Source of the DNA: Corynebacterium suedekumii
GTDB lineage: Bacteria; Actinomycetota; Actinomycetes; Mycobacteriales; Mycobacteriaceae
Assembly (NCBI RefSeq): GCF_030252185.1
Contig: NZ_CP126970.1
Coordinates: forward strand, 310,001 to 374,000
DNA length: 64,000 nt
Direction of reading: 5' to 3'
Shown here: piece by piece, positions 18,726 to 27,765 of the stretch
How the letters are laid out: the number at the start of each line of letters is the position of its first letter
Position numbering within the stretch: the first letter of the stretch is position 1
Position numbers and translations under genes: made by a program
The notes under the pieces: generated by a model
What the model saw: the letters and a program-made list of their open reading frames with translations, nothing else
The model's database searches: none
What the model was told of the DNA's origin: nothing

Positions 18726-20048
18726 ATGAACCCACAGCACCCACAGATCAAGGACCTCGCCACCGCCGACCGTCTGCTGGTGGTCTCCGACTTCGACGGC
18801 ACCCTCGCCGGGCATTCCACCGACATCTACCGCGTGCCCGTCAACCGTGATTCCCTGGCGGCGCTGACCCGGCTGGCGGGATTGCCCGGTACGCATGTCG
18901 CGGTGCTGTCCGGCCGCCACCTCGAGGGGCTGACGCAGGTGTGCACGCTGTGTGACCCGGTGGTCCTCGCGGGGTCGCACGGGGCGGAGTCCTCCCACGG
19001 GGTGGAGTTGACCGATGAGATGCGGGCTCACCTCGATCATCTCACCGCCCAGCTCGAGCCGATCATGGCGGGCACGCCGGGTGCGCTGGTGGAGCACAAG
19101 CCGTTCCAGCGGGTGGCGCATGTCGCGGCGGTGGCGAACCGGAAGGTCGCGGCGGAGCTGCTCGCCCGGGCGGCGGGAATCGACACGGGTGGGGCGCGGG
19201 TGACGCCCGGGAAGAACATCATCGAGTTCTCTGTCGCCGACGTGACGAAGGGGACGTGGATCGCCGCGGAGATCGGGCGCCTGTCCCCCGACCGCGCTCT
19301 CTTCCTCGGCGACGACCGCACCGATGAGGACGGTTTCCACGCCCTGCGCCCGCAGGACCTGGGGGTCAAGGTCGGTGAGGGGGACACCGCCGCCGCCATG
19401 CGCGTCGACGGCCTGCCGGACGTGGCCCGCGTCCTCACCGAGCTTGCCGACGCCCGCGCGGACCACCTCGGCATCCCCCGCGACCCCGCCGCCCGCTTCG
19501 GCGTCGTCGCCGCGGGCTTCAGCGGCGAGGTCACCCGCGTCACCGACTGGGACGCTCCCACCCCGTGCGCGGACTGGGCCGCTCGCGACATCGTCGACCA
19601 CCTGCTCACCTGGTACCCCGCCAACCTGCGCAACGCGGACATCGACCTCGAGGTCCCGCGCTCCGGCGATCCGGCGGCCGACTGGGCCGGCTTCGTCACG
19701 GCCGTCTCCGACCTGCTCGCCGACCCGGCCCGGGCGGAGGCCGTCGTCACCGCCGGGCCCGATGAGGGGCAGACCGTCGCGCGGGCCACCAGCGGCTTCC
19801 TCATCCCTGACATCTTCCTGCACACCTGGGACCTCGCCCGCTCCCAGGGCAATGACGCCCACCTCAACGCCGACTACGCCGCCCGCAATCTCGCGGGTCT
19901 CGAGTCCCTGGGTGACGGGCTGCAGGCCACCGGCCAGTTCGGCCCGCCGCACCCGGTCGCCGAGGATGCCCCCGTCGTGGACCGGCTCATGGCCCACATC
20001 GGCCGGGACCCTCAGTTCCGGGGAGGGGCCACCGTCGACCCGGCGTGA
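18726..20048 (+). CDS. otsB: Trehalose-6-phosphate phosphatase fused to an MDMPI/TIGR03086-like domain
   Basis: A 440-aa protein, far longer than usual OtsB (about 250 aa). Residues 1-250 are the HAD-type phosphatase with DFDGTLA (nucleophile Asp22, Asp24), LSGRHLEGL, VEHKPFQRVAH, RVTPGKNIIEF and LGDDRTDED. From residue 258 a second domain follows: FSGEVTRVTDWDAPTPCADWAARDIVDHLLTWYP and DIFLHTWDLARSQG, the layout of the mycothiol-dependent maleylpyruvate isomerase/TIGR03086 superfamily (metal-binding His pattern). The join is in frame with no nearby start. The 3' end overlaps ipsA convergently by 37 bp. The second domain's role is unknown. Confidence 0.88.
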   Translation: MNPQHPQIKDLATADRLLVVSDFDGTLAGHSTDIYRVPVNRDSLAALTRLAGLPGTHVAVLSGRHLEGLTQVCTLCDPVVLAGSHGAESSHGVELTDEMRAHLDHLTAQLEPIMAGTPGALVEHKPFQRVAHVAAVANRKVAAELLARAAGIDTGGARVTPGKNIIEFSVADVTKGTWIAAEIGRLSPDRALFLGDDRTDEDGFHALRPQDLGVKVGEGDTAAAMRVDGLPDVARVLTELADARADHLGIPRDPAARFGVVAAGFSGEVTRVTDWDAPTPCADWAARDIVDHLLTWYPANLRNADIDLEVPRSGDPAADWAGFVTAVSDLLADPARAEAVVTAGPDEGQTVARATSGFLIPDIFLHTWDLARSQGNDAHLNADYAARNLAGLESLGDGLQATGQFGPPHPVAEDAPVVDRLMAHIGRDPQFRGGATVDPA

Positions 20049-21103
20049 TAGGTCGTGCGCAGGATGCGCCGGGGGACGTCGAGGGAGGGTTCGGTGTCGG
20101 TGACGCGAGCGTCGATAAGCTCCTGGAGCATGCGGCCCGCGGCCGCGCCCTTCGCCTTGTTCGGCTGGATGACGGTGCTCAGGCCCCGGTGGAGGGCGTA
20201 ACGGACACCGTCGAAACCCGTGACCGACAGGTCCGCCGGCACCGTGCGGCCCGTGGCGGCGGCGTAGTCGAGGACGCCGAACGCCATGGAGTCGGTGGTG
20301 CACAGCACGGCCGTGAGATCCGGGTGGGTGGTGAGCAGCTCGCGGGCAGCGTCGACACAGGAGGGCTGGTCGTTGATGTGCCGGGTGACGATGGGCACCT
20401 GCCCCGGATCAATCCCCGCCGCCGTGAACTCGTCGAGCGCCCCGAGCACACGACCCCGCTGGACGTGCAGGTCCGCGCCGTCGACGTCGGCCGCGGGCAC
20501 GAACCCGTCCCGCCGGAGACGGGTGAGCCGGATCGACAGGATGCCGATACGCCGGTGCCCCGCCTCGAGCAGCGCCCGGGCCGCGGGGCGGATGGCGGCA
20601 CGGTCATCGATACCCACGAACGGCAGGTCCGTGTCGCTCGGCTGATCGCACAGCACCACCGGCAGATGCCGCGCCTGCGCCGCCGCCAGGTGCGCATCCC
20701 CCGACGCCACCGAATAGACGACGAAACCGTCCACCACCGCGCGCCCCACCAGGGTCGACGCATCATCGCGCGCATCCGGGCCCGCCGGAATGAGTGTCAC
20801 GGCCGAATCCGTGCCGTACGTCGCCTCCGCCATGCCGGCGAGGAAATCCACCGACGCGACATCCTCGAACGCGTACGACAGATGCTCCGTGAGCAGCACC
20901 CCGATCGCCCCCACCCGTCGCGTCCGCATCGAGCGCGCCATCGGATCCGGCCCCGGATAACCCCGCGCCGCCGCCGCCGCGAGGATCTTCTCCCGCAGCG
21001 CCGCCGACAACTGGTCCGGCTGGTTGTACGCGTTGGAGACGGTGGTACGGGAGACGCCCAGCTCAGCCGCCAGGGAGGCGAGGGTGCGGGCGCGTTTGAC
21101 CAT
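20012..21103 (-). CDS. ipsA: LacI-type regulator, IpsA-like
   Basis: A 363-aa LacI-family protein with HTH TLASLAAELGVSRTTVSNAYNQPDQLS at the N terminus, hinge region and a periplasmic-binding-type ligand domain. In C. glutamicum the regulator at this place, IpsA, senses inositol and activates ino1 for mycothiol and inositol-lipid synthesis; that role is inferred from position and sequence. The frame opens at GTG 21124, but ATG 21103 (MVKRARTLASL) is the usual LacI-type start. Divergent from an esterase gene; the 35-bp gap contains TCTAG-N6-CTAGA (21113-21128). Confidence 0.8.
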   Translation of the reverse strand: MVKRARTLASLAAELGVSRTTVSNAYNQPDQLSAALREKILAAAAARGYPGPDPMARSMRTRRVGAIGVLLTEHLSYAFEDVASVDFLAGMAEATYGTDSAVTLIPAGPDARDDASTLVGRAVVDGFVVYSVASGDAHLAAAQARHLPVVLCDQPSDTDLPFVGIDDRAAIRPAARALLEAGHRRIGILSIRLTRLRRDGFVPAADVDGADLHVQRGRVLGALDEFTAAGIDPGQVPIVTRHINDQPSCVDAARELLTTHPDLTAVLCTTDSMAFGVLDYAAATGRTVPADLSVTGFDGVRYALHRGLSTVIQPNKAKGAAAGRMLQELIDARVTDTEPSLDVPRRILRTTYHAGSTVAPPRN

Positions 21104-21138
21104 GTGCCCGAATCTAGCAGGCACTAGAGTGGTGACCC

Positions 21139-21987
21139 GTGACGGATCAGACCAGCTACACCTCCGAACGGCTCACCCTGCGCCACGGCGGCCGCGACCG
21201 CATCTTCACCGTGGTCACCCCCGACATCATCGGCGACCGCCCCGACGTCCTGTTCTACTTCCACGGCTCGCTGCAGAACGGCAACGTCGCCCGCAACTTC
21301 ACCGGCCGCACCTTCGACGACATGGCCGCCCGCACCGGCACCATCCTGGTCTACCCCGACGGCGTTGAGCGCCACTTCAACGACACCCGCCGCGGCCTGC
21401 GGGAGCGCACCCGCGATCTCGACATCGACGACGTCGGCTTCACCCACGCGATCGTGGACCAGCTCCGCGACCGCCGCGACATCGGCGACATCCACGCCTG
21501 CGGCTACTCCAACGGTGGGCAGATGGTGCTGCGCCTGCTTCACGACGCCCCCGGCCTCCTCGCCGGCGCCGCCACCTTCGCCGCCACCATGCCCGCCGCC
21601 GACAACCTCATCGACGGCCTCGGCGAGCCCGTCCCCACCCCCTACCTGGCGATCCACGGCACCGGCGACCACATCGTCAACTACGACGGCGGCGTCGCCG
21701 GACTCGACCCCGCCCACACCCGCGGCGTCCTCGTCTCCGCGTTCGAGTCCGCCGAGTACTTCGCCGACGTCAACGGCCTCGACGACGCCGACCACACCCG
21801 CCGCGCCGAGGACGCCCTCACCGTGGACACCTGGTCCCGCGACGGCCACCCACCGGTCGAACTGTGGAGCATCACCGGCATGGGCCACGTCGTCCCCACT
21901 CCCAAGGACCTGCCGCCCAGCATCGGCCCCGGCACCGACGCCATCGTCGCCGCCGACGTCGTCGCCGGGTTCTTCGGCTGGGAGTAA
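21139..21987 (+). CDS. Esterase of the polyhydroxybutyrate-depolymerase/LpqC family
   Basis: A 282-aa alpha/beta hydrolase. Motifs are VLFYFHGSLQNG (oxyanion hole), GYSNGGQM (nucleophile Ser), HGTGDHIVNYDGG (acid) and GMGHVVP (His). Unlike many LpqC proteins there is no signal peptide, so it looks cytosolic. The GTG at 21139 is preceded by TAGAGT (21125-21130), which could be a -10 for a nearly leaderless transcript. It lies divergent to ipsA and one base before a broken ABC gene. Substrate unknown. Confidence 0.75.
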   Translation: MTDQTSYTSERLTLRHGGRDRIFTVVTPDIIGDRPDVLFYFHGSLQNGNVARNFTGRTFDDMAARTGTILVYPDGVERHFNDTRRGLRERTRDLDIDDVGFTHAIVDQLRDRRDIGDIHACGYSNGGQMVLRLLHDAPGLLAGAATFAATMPAADNLIDGLGEPVPTPYLAIHGTGDHIVNYDGGVAGLDPAHTRGVLVSAFESAEYFADVNGLDDADHTRRAEDALTVDTWSRDGHPPVELWSITGMGHVVPTPKDLPPSIGPGTDAIVAADVVAGFFGWE

Positions 21988-21988
21988 C

Positions 21989-22524
21989 GTGCTGCGCGTC
22001 GACTGCACCTACGGCCACGACCTCCCCCTCGGTCACCTCACCCGGGAGTTCGGCCCCGGCCTCCACGGTCTCGCCGGCCCCAACGGCGCAGGCAAGTCGA
22101 CGCTGCTGTCCACCATCGCCGGCGAGATCGACCCGCTGTCCGGCACCGTCTCACCCGACTCCCCGGCGCCGTCACCCGCATCGCCGAACCCGCCTTCTAC
22201 CCCGACCTCACCGTCGGCGAACACCTCACCCTCATGGGGACCACCGCCGAGGTCATCGACCGGTGGGCACTGACCGAGCTTCTCGACGCCCCACCCTCCT
22301 GGCTCTCCTCCGGCCAACGCCAACGCGTCTTCCTCGCCTCCCAACTACCCGCCGCCGCCGACGTCATCGTCATCGACGAACCCGAACGCCACCTCGACGC
22401 CGACTGGGTCGACGTCCTCTGCGCCGAACTGGTCACCCTCGCCGACGACGGCGCGGTCATCGTGGTGGCCACCCACTCCCCCGCGGTGCTCGCCCACTGC
22501 CACGACGTCATCGAGCTCGGATGA
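21989..22524 (+). pseudogene. ABC transporter ATP-binding protein, frameshifted
   Basis: The N-terminal frame from GTG 21989 gives GLAGPNGAGKSTLLSTIAGE (Walker A). About 170 bases in, the frame is lost; the remainder continues in another frame with AVTRIAEPAFYPDLTVGEHL, signature LSSGQRQRVFLASQL, Walker B DVIVIDEPERHLD and the H-loop ATHSP. Adding one base near 22150-22170 restores a single protein of about 178 aa. So this is a one-base deletion or a sequencing error. It is followed with ATGA overlap by a membrane-protein gene that is also damaged, so the pair was probably a small ABC exporter. Confidence 0.75.
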
Positions 22525-23092
22525 CCCGCGCCCTCGAGGCGGTCTCGGCCGCGCTCTACCCCCTGGTCATCGTCGCCATGCTCGCCGGATTCGGCTGGAC
22601 CGGCCTCCAGTGGCTCATGTCCCACACCGACATCCCCGTCCCCGCGCCGGTGGCCGGGGCCTGCGCCGTGGTGGCGCTCCTGCTGTCCGGCTGGCTCTGC
22701 GAACGCCTCCTGCCACTTGCCGCCCTGTCCCAGCAGCGCTGGATCTACCACGAACGCCCCCGCCGCCGACTCCGCGGCCTCGACCAGGTGTCCCTCATCC
22801 AGGTCGCCGGATTCCTCCTGGCCGGCCTGTTCCTCGGCGTCGCCACCGGCTGGCCGGTCCCGCTGACCCTCCTGGGCGTCGCCGCCCGCCTGCTCCCCGC
22901 GTTGCGACGCCACCGCTTACCCGACCTGCTCCGCGCCGGCCGGACCCGCCTCGTCGGCAGCTCACCCTGGGCCGTCCGCGCTCGCGGCGACCTGGCTGCG
23001 GCGGGTGGGGACGGGGGCGTCGACAAGCATGACCTCCCTGTTCCTGCGGCGGCTGCGGCGACGCTTCTACCTGCCCCTCACCGCCGTCATCC
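22521..23092 (+). pseudogene. Membrane partner of the ABC gene, frameshifted and cut by ISL3
   Basis: The frame from ATG 22521 gives MTRALEAVSAALYPLVIVAML and hydrophobic stretches (about residues 10-30, 42-62, 92-125), then loses sense near 22970. From there a different frame reads GPSALAATWLRRVGTG and MTSLFLRRLRRRFYLPLTAVI before running into the ISL3 left end at 23093, which supplies a TAG at 23116. One extra base near 22970 explains the frame change. The original C terminus is gone. Likely the permease or membrane partner of the preceding ATPase; family not recognised. Confidence 0.6.
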
Positions 23093-24547
23093 GGCCCTTC
23101 CGGATCCGGAGTGCATAGCTGGGGTTCGCCGGTGATGCGGTGAGGCACAAGATGTAGGGGTCCTGGGGCGTGTGAAGATGCAAGTTCCTACACCAGCACT
23201 TCGCATCCCCAGGACCCGCTTTGAACGCTACCGCCAGCCTGCTCGCCGACACCATCTGCCGCACCGTCGAGCTCGGGGTGACCATCACCGACGCCGCTGT
23301 GGCTGACGAGCTCACGCACCTGTTCTGCGCCCCGGTCACACTCGACCCGATCTGCGCCGAGTGCGGGATGGCGGGCCGTTTGCGGGACCACGTCCAGCGG
23401 AAGGTCACGGATCTACCGATCGTCGGGCATCCCACCAGACTGCACGTGCGGGTACCGCGCTTCACCTGCGACAACACCGAGTGCGCTACGAGGATTTTCC
23501 AGCAGCGGATGCCGGCGTTGGCTGAGCCGCGGGCCAAGACCACCCGCCGTTGCAGCCGCTGGATCCTGCAGCGTCTGGCGATCGACCGCACCAGCGTGTC
23601 CGCGGTGGCCAAGGCCCTCGGGCTGGGGTGGGATTTGGTCAATGACCTGGCGGTCTCGGAGGTTCGCGCGATGGTCTACGAGCAGCCCGGACACTTCGAT
23701 GGCGTCCGCGTTCTCGGTGTCGATGAGCACAAGTGGAAGCACGTGCGCGGCGACGGCAGCAGTGCGTTCGTCACCGTGCTGGTCGACCTGACCCCAGTCG
23801 TGGACGGCACTGGCCCGTCCCGCCTGTTGGACATGGTCCCGGGGCGTTCGGCGAAGGTGCTCACCGAGTGGCTGGACGCCCGTGACCAGGTGTTTCGGGA
23901 TCGAGTCAAGGTTGTCACGATGGACGGTTTCGCCGGCTACCATTCCGCTGCGGCGAAAGCTGTTCCTGCAGCACGGACGGTGATGGATCCGTTCCACGTC
24001 GTGCATCTTGCCGCGGACAAGCTCACCGTGTGCCGCCAGCGGATCCAGCAGGCCACCACCGGGCACCGGGGACGGGCCGATGACCCCCTGTACGGGATCC
24101 GCCGCATCCTGCGCACCCGCGCTGAGCTGCTGACCGACAAGCAGAAGGTCCGCCTGTTCAAGGCGTTCACCGCCCATGATGCGCACGCGGCGGTGGAGGT
24201 CACCTACGGCGTCTACCAGCGACTCATCGCCGCCTACGAGGCCTCGGGCAAGCGGGAGGGCAAGATCGCGATGTACAAGCTCCTCAAGTCGATCCGGGCC
24301 GGTGTGCCAACGGAGTTGCCCGAGCTCGCGCAGCTCGGTCGCTCACTGTGGAAACGGCATCGCGAGATCCTCGCTTACTTCGACGTGGGTGCCTCCAACG
24401 GACCCGTCGAGGCCATCAACGGCCGCCTCGAGCACCTGCGCGGGATCGCCCTGGGCTTCCGCAACCTCAAGCACTACATCTTGCGGTCACTCATTCACTC
24501 CGGCCGGCTTCAGGATCGGATCAATGCACTCTGATTCCGGAAGAGCC
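23093..24547 (+). mobile_element. ISL3-family insertion sequence, complete (1455 bp)
   Basis: Imperfect terminal inverted repeats of about 26 bp: the left end begins GGCCCTTCCGGATCCGGAG (23093) and the right end, read inward, begins GGCTCTTCCGGAATCAGAG (24547). It encloses one transposase. The 8 bp outside the ends (CGTCATCC and GCTAAAGG) do not match, so there is no target duplication; the flanks were probably joined by deletion or recombination after insertion. It truncates a gene on each side. Confidence 0.88.
23221..24534 (+). CDS. ISL3-family transposase
   Basis: A 437-aa DDE transposase. An N-terminal zinc-finger-like segment has CAECG and further Cys (CDNTEC), followed by HTH TSVSAVAKALGLGWDLVNDL. 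Catalytic region: GVDEHKWKH (first Asp), VVTMDGFAGYH (second Asp) and the C-terminal NGPVEAINGRLEHLRGIALGFRN (Glu). Start is TTG at 23221. Length and motifs are complete, so the element may be active. Confidence 0.92.
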   Translation: MNATASLLADTICRTVELGVTITDAAVADELTHLFCAPVTLDPICAECGMAGRLRDHVQRKVTDLPIVGHPTRLHVRVPRFTCDNTECATRIFQQRMPALAEPRAKTTRRCSRWILQRLAIDRTSVSAVAKALGLGWDLVNDLAVSEVRAMVYEQPGHFDGVRVLGVDEHKWKHVRGDGSSAFVTVLVDLTPVVDGTGPSRLLDMVPGRSAKVLTEWLDARDQVFRDRVKVVTMDGFAGYHSAAAKAVPAARTVMDPFHVVHLAADKLTVCRQRIQQATTGHRGRADDPLYGIRRILRTRAELLTDKQKVRLFKAFTAHDAHAAVEVTYGVYQRLIAAYEASGKREGKIAMYKLLKSIRAGVPTELPELAQLGRSLWKRHREILAYFDVGASNGPVEAINGRLEHLRGIALGFRNLKHYILRSLIHSGRLQDRINAL

Positions 24548-24673
24548 GCTAAAGGATCGCTCCAACTTGGCCTCGTCTCCGGCGTGGGGTGACGGCCTAA
24601 GCAGCACCCACGCCGTCAGCACCACTAACACCACGGCGATGACCCCCACCGCCGTCATCCATCTCGCTCTCAT
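24548..24673 (-). pseudogene. 5' fragment of a membrane-anchored protein gene cut by ISL3
   Basis: From ATG 24673 the minus strand reads MRARWMTAVGVIAVVLVVL, a single N-terminal membrane anchor or signal, then TAWVLLRPSPHAGDEAKLE, and runs into the ISL3 right end at 24547, reaching a TGA inside it. Only 42 codons remain. It starts divergently from the TetR gene at 24731, so that regulator probably controlled it. The gene family cannot be recognised from this piece. Confidence 0.5.
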
Positions 24674-24699
24674 GTCTGCTCCAATCAAATGACACACCA

Positions 24700-24721
24700 T
24701 GTCGCACCTGCGCGTGAGACA
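24700..24721. promoter_or_regulatory. Possible TetR operator
   Basis: TGTCGCAC (24700-24707) and GTGAGACA (24714-24721) form an inverted repeat with 7 of 8 pairs and a 6-bp spacer, ten bases before the TetR ATG and between two divergent starts. The position fits autoregulation; binding is unproven. Confidence 0.45.
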
Positions 24722-24730
24722 CTATGCCAC

Positions 24731-25627
24731 ATGATGATTCGCGCAACACAGAGCCCCGGCCTATCGGCAGCGACAGCCCCGCCCGAACGACGTGCGACCG
24801 GCGCGCAGCGCATGATCGACGTTGCCGTCACACGGATCGAGGCGGAAGGCATGTCCGTGGGCTTGGACAACATCCGCATGGAGAAGGTGATCGAGGAAGC
24901 CGGTGTCTCACGTGCCACCGCGTACCGCCGCTGGTCCACTCGAGACGACTTCCTGGCGGACGTGCTCGTGGAGACGGTCCGTCGCACCTCGTTGATCCCC
25001 GAGACGCCTGACGACCTGACGAGGATCCTGCAGGTCATCGCCGAGCACCAGGACACCCTGGGGACAGAGCAGGGACGGCGTGACGTCGTCGTCGAGGGTC
25101 TACGCGCGGCCGTGGACGCGGATGTGCGCCGCGTCGTTGGCTCGCCCCGTTGGCGCACGTTCCTCTCCCTCTCTGCCGCGCACCCCGGCCTTCCGGCTGG
25201 TCGTGTTGCCGAAGAGGTGGCCGCTGCGCTGCAGAGGGCCGAAGGTGAGTTCAACGCCCGTCGAACCGAGGTGTACGGCCGTCTGTGCACCTTGCTCGAT
25301 TACCGGCTGACCCCACCCTTGACCGGTGACGATGGCTTCTACCGCCTCGGCAGTGCCGCGGGGTCGATGATGACCGGGATCGTCGTGCGAGCCCTGCCCG
25401 AGCCCACATTGCTCGACGACCGGACCACGGTGGCCCTCTTCGGGCAGTCTCGCGCCCAGGGCTGGTCCGATCCGGAACGCCAGCTCGTCGGCGTCCTACT
25501 GTCCCACCTCGAGCCAGACCCGAATCGGCCTTGGACCCCGGAACGTGCCGCACAGATGCTGACAATGGTGGAAGAACAGGTCGCCGCGCTCATGTCTTCG
25601 CAGCTCGACGGCGGCACCCCGGCATGA
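24731..25627 (+). CDS. TetR/AcrR-family transcriptional regulator
   Basis: A 298-aa regulator. After a 35-residue variable N terminus comes the HTH VGLDNIRMEKVIEEAGVSRATAYRRW, with a long ligand-binding C-terminal domain. ATG 24731 is favoured; the next codon but one (24734) is also ATG. The stop overlaps the start of the hydrolase gene (ATGA), so they are coupled. A truncated relative of its C-terminal half survives at 43573-44004 (shared LCTLIGYR/LCTLLDYR and LGHLEPDP/LSHLEPDP segments). Confidence 0.85.
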   Translation: MMIRATQSPGLSAATAPPERRATGAQRMIDVAVTRIEAEGMSVGLDNIRMEKVIEEAGVSRATAYRRWSTRDDFLADVLVETVRRTSLIPETPDDLTRILQVIAEHQDTLGTEQGRRDVVVEGLRAAVDADVRRVVGSPRWRTFLSLSAAHPGLPAGRVAEEVAAALQRAEGEFNARRTEVYGRLCTLLDYRLTPPLTGDDGFYRLGSAAGSMMTGIVVRALPEPTLLDDRTTVALFGQSRAQGWSDPERQLVGVLLSHLEPDPNRPWTPERAAQMLTMVEEQVAALMSSQLDGGTPA

Positions 25628-26486
25628 GACACCACACCGGTCATCGCGCGCGGCGCATCTTCACGATGCTCGGCCTCGTCATCCTCGTGACGGCGCTCGT
25701 TGCCATCTTCTGCTTCCGTCTGGACTTTCTACCGAGGCCGACCGGTCCGCACCACATCGGGACGACGGTATTCACGGTGGTGGACGAGAACCGACCGGAG
25801 ATATTCACCAGCGGCGACCATCCCCGGACACTCACCGTGCAGGTCTGGTACCCCACCACCGCAATTCAGGGCCCAACCGAGCCCTACGTCCGCGATGCCA
25901 AGGCGTTCGCTGGCGTACTGGATGCAGTCCGCCTGCCCCACGCCACCCTCGGCTACCTCTCCCTCGCCCAAACCCACGCACTCACCGATGCGCCCATCGC
26001 AGAGGGCAGTTTCCCGGTCGTCTTCGTGCTGACGGGGAACCTGGGCTACCGGCAGTCGAACACGGTCCAGGTAGAGGAACTCGTCTCGCGCGGCTTCGCG
26101 GTCATCGGCATCGACCAGCCCGGGACCGTGTCGTCCGCCCTACTGGAAGATGGGCGACGCATCCCTTATGGCGGCAGCACGGTGGTGCGTCCGCTGGTGG
26201 ACCAATCCATCGACCCTGTCTCACCTGCCCCAACCCTCGACGGCGTCTCCTATCCCGACGGGATCGCCGACTACCTCGCTCAGGATCCTCGCGTCGTCCT
26301 GGACCGGCTAGCCTCGGGCGATTTGCCCGGCGGGCTGCCGACGGAGATCGCCGAACGGCTTGACCTCAAGCAGGTGGGCGCATTCGGCCTGTCACTCGGT
26401 GGGCTCACCACATCGCAGTGGTGCGCCACAGACCAGCGGGTGAAGGCATGCGCGATGCTGGACGCACCCATGTCTCGCACGGCCAG
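25624..26486 (+). pseudogene. Hydrolase (PAF-acetylhydrolase-like), 5' part split by IS3
   Basis: Codes for an N-terminal membrane anchor (about residues 12-30), then a hydrolase domain with VQVWYPTTA, PVVFVLTGNLGYRQSN, GFAVIGIDQPG and the nucleophile elbow GLSLGGLTT, as in platelet-activating-factor-acetylhydrolase-like enzymes. After residue 287 the frame enters an IS3 element and stops at 26508. Removing the element and one CAG duplication joins it in frame to 27806-28175, giving a 410-aa protein. The ATG overlaps the TetR stop. Confidence 0.85.
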
Positions 26487-26557
26487 GGACCTGACCCCTG
26501 TTTGGTAGACACCCGACAACCCGGCTTTCTGCCGGGGAGGAAAGGTAACCTGCCACC

Positions 26558-26872
26558 ATGCCGATCAAGACCTACACCGAGGAGTTCCGCCGCGACGCGG
26601 TCGCCCTCTACGAGAATTCCCCCGGCGTATCGATCAACGCCCTCGCCGCCGAACTCGGCGTCAACCGCAACACCCTCCAGATCTGGGTCCGCAAATACGG
26701 CACCGGAGCCCGCACCAGCAGCTCGGATTCTTCCTCCAGCTCTGACACACCGACCGTGGTGACCGAAGCGGAACGCATCCGCCAGCTGGAACGAGAAGTA
26801 CGCAGACTCCGGGAGGAACGCGATATTCTGCGCAAGGCCGCGAAATATTTTGCGGAAGAGACGACCTGGTGA
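26558..26872 (+). CDS. IS3 transposase OrfA (HTH/leucine zipper), copy 1
   Basis: A 104-aa protein with HTH YTEEFRRDAVALYENSPG and INALAAELGVNRNTLQIWVRK, a Ser-rich linker and a C-terminal coiled coil (RIRQLEREVRRLREERDIL). It recognises the element's ends. Its TGA overlaps the orfB start as GTGA; OrfAB could come from coupling or frameshifting. A ribosome site (GGGGAGGAAAGG) lies upstream. Confidence 0.92.
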   Translation: MPIKTYTEEFRRDAVALYENSPGVSINALAAELGVNRNTLQIWVRKYGTGARTSSSDSSSSSDTPTVVTEAERIRQLEREVRRLREERDILRKAAKYFAEETTW

Positions 26873-27765
26873 TCCGCTTCCAGTTCGTTGACGACGCCAA
26901 GAACAGCCATTCGGTCAAGCGGTTATGTGAGGTTCTGAAACTCAACCGGTCCTCGTACTACAAATGGAGAAACACCTCCTCCGCCAGGACACAACGCCTG
27001 CTCAGCGACGCGATCCTCGGCGCACGGGTCAAGGCCGTGTTCGCCGCAGAACGCGGCTGCTACGGCTCCAAACGCATCACGGCGCAACTCAACGACGACT
27101 CGCCCGGCAGCCCGGTCAATCACAAGAAAGTCGCCCGGATCATGCGCTCGTTGCAGCTGGTTGGCTACTCGAAGAAGCGCAAGGTCACCACGACTGTCTC
27201 GGATGGGAGGAAGCCGGTGTTTCCGGACCTGGTGGGGAGGAAATTCACCGCCCCGGCACCAAACCAGGTCTACGTCGGCGATATCACGTACCTGCCGATC
27301 GCGGACGGGTCGAATATGTACCTCGCCACCGTCATCGACTGTTTCTCCCGCCGGCTGGCCGGCTTCGCGATCGCCGATCACATGCGTACTTCCCTGGTCC
27401 AGGACGCCCTGGTGATGGCCAAGGGTCAGCGCGGAAGTCTCGACGACGCAATTTTTCACTCGGACCATGGCAGTGTCTACACTTCCCATGCGTTCCAGGA
27501 GACGTGCAGAACGCTGGGGATCCGGCAGTCGATGGGCGCGATCGGCAGCAGCGCTGATAATGCCCTGGCGGAGTCCTTCAACGCCGCGTTGAAGCGTGAG
27601 GTCCTCCAGGACGCGAAGACGTTTGCCAATCAGTTGCAGTGCCGGCGAGATGTTTTCCGCTGGTGTACCCGCTACAACACCACGCGTCGGCATTCCTGGT
27701 GCGGGTATCTCGCTCCAGCAGTGTTTGAAGAGCAATGTCCTGTTACGCTGAGATCTGCTTCCTGA
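26869..27765 (+). CDS. IS3 transposase OrfB (DDE integrase), copy 1
   Basis: A 298-aa catalytic subunit. After an HTH_21-like segment (YGSKRITAQLNDD) comes the rve integrase core: YVGDITYLPI (Asp), HSDHGSVYTS (Asp) and NALAESFNAALKREV (Glu, 35 residues later), then the C-terminal W-containing block NTTRRHSWCGYLAP. It starts with GTG inside the orfA stop. All catalytic residues are present. Confidence 0.94.
   Translation: MIRFQFVDDAKNSHSVKRLCEVLKLNRSSYYKWRNTSSARTQRLLSDAILGARVKAVFAAERGCYGSKRITAQLNDDSPGSPVNHKKVARIMRSLQLVGYSKKRKVTTTVSDGRKPVFPDLVGRKFTAPAPNQVYVGDITYLPIADGSNMYLATVIDCFSRRLAGFAIADHMRTSLVQDALVMAKGQRGSLDDAIFHSDHGSVYTSHAFQETCRTLGIRQSMGAIGSSADNALAESFNAALKREVLQDAKTFANQLQCRRDVFRWCTRYNTTRRHSWCGYLAPAVFEEQCPVTLRSAS

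Noticed and set aside
18069..20303. 744-codon minus-strand frame opposite otsA, the lipoprotein and otsB
   Set aside because: Crosses three recognised genes and their junctions, with Arg/Gly/His-rich composition; an artefact of high GC.
23413..24186. Minus-strand frame inside the ISL3 transposase
   Set aside because: No similarity to any IS accessory protein; complement of a complete transposase.
23080..24660. The 13-bp ACCGCCGTCATCC present on both sides of ISL3 as a target duplication
   Set aside because: The right copy lies about 100 bp outside the element end and ISL3 elements make 8-bp duplications; probably chance in GC-rich sequence.
26923..27735. 270-aa frame antisense to IS3 OrfB, repeated at 31397-32209
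   Set aside because: It recurs only because the whole IS is duplicated; OrfB on the other strand has all DDE motifs.
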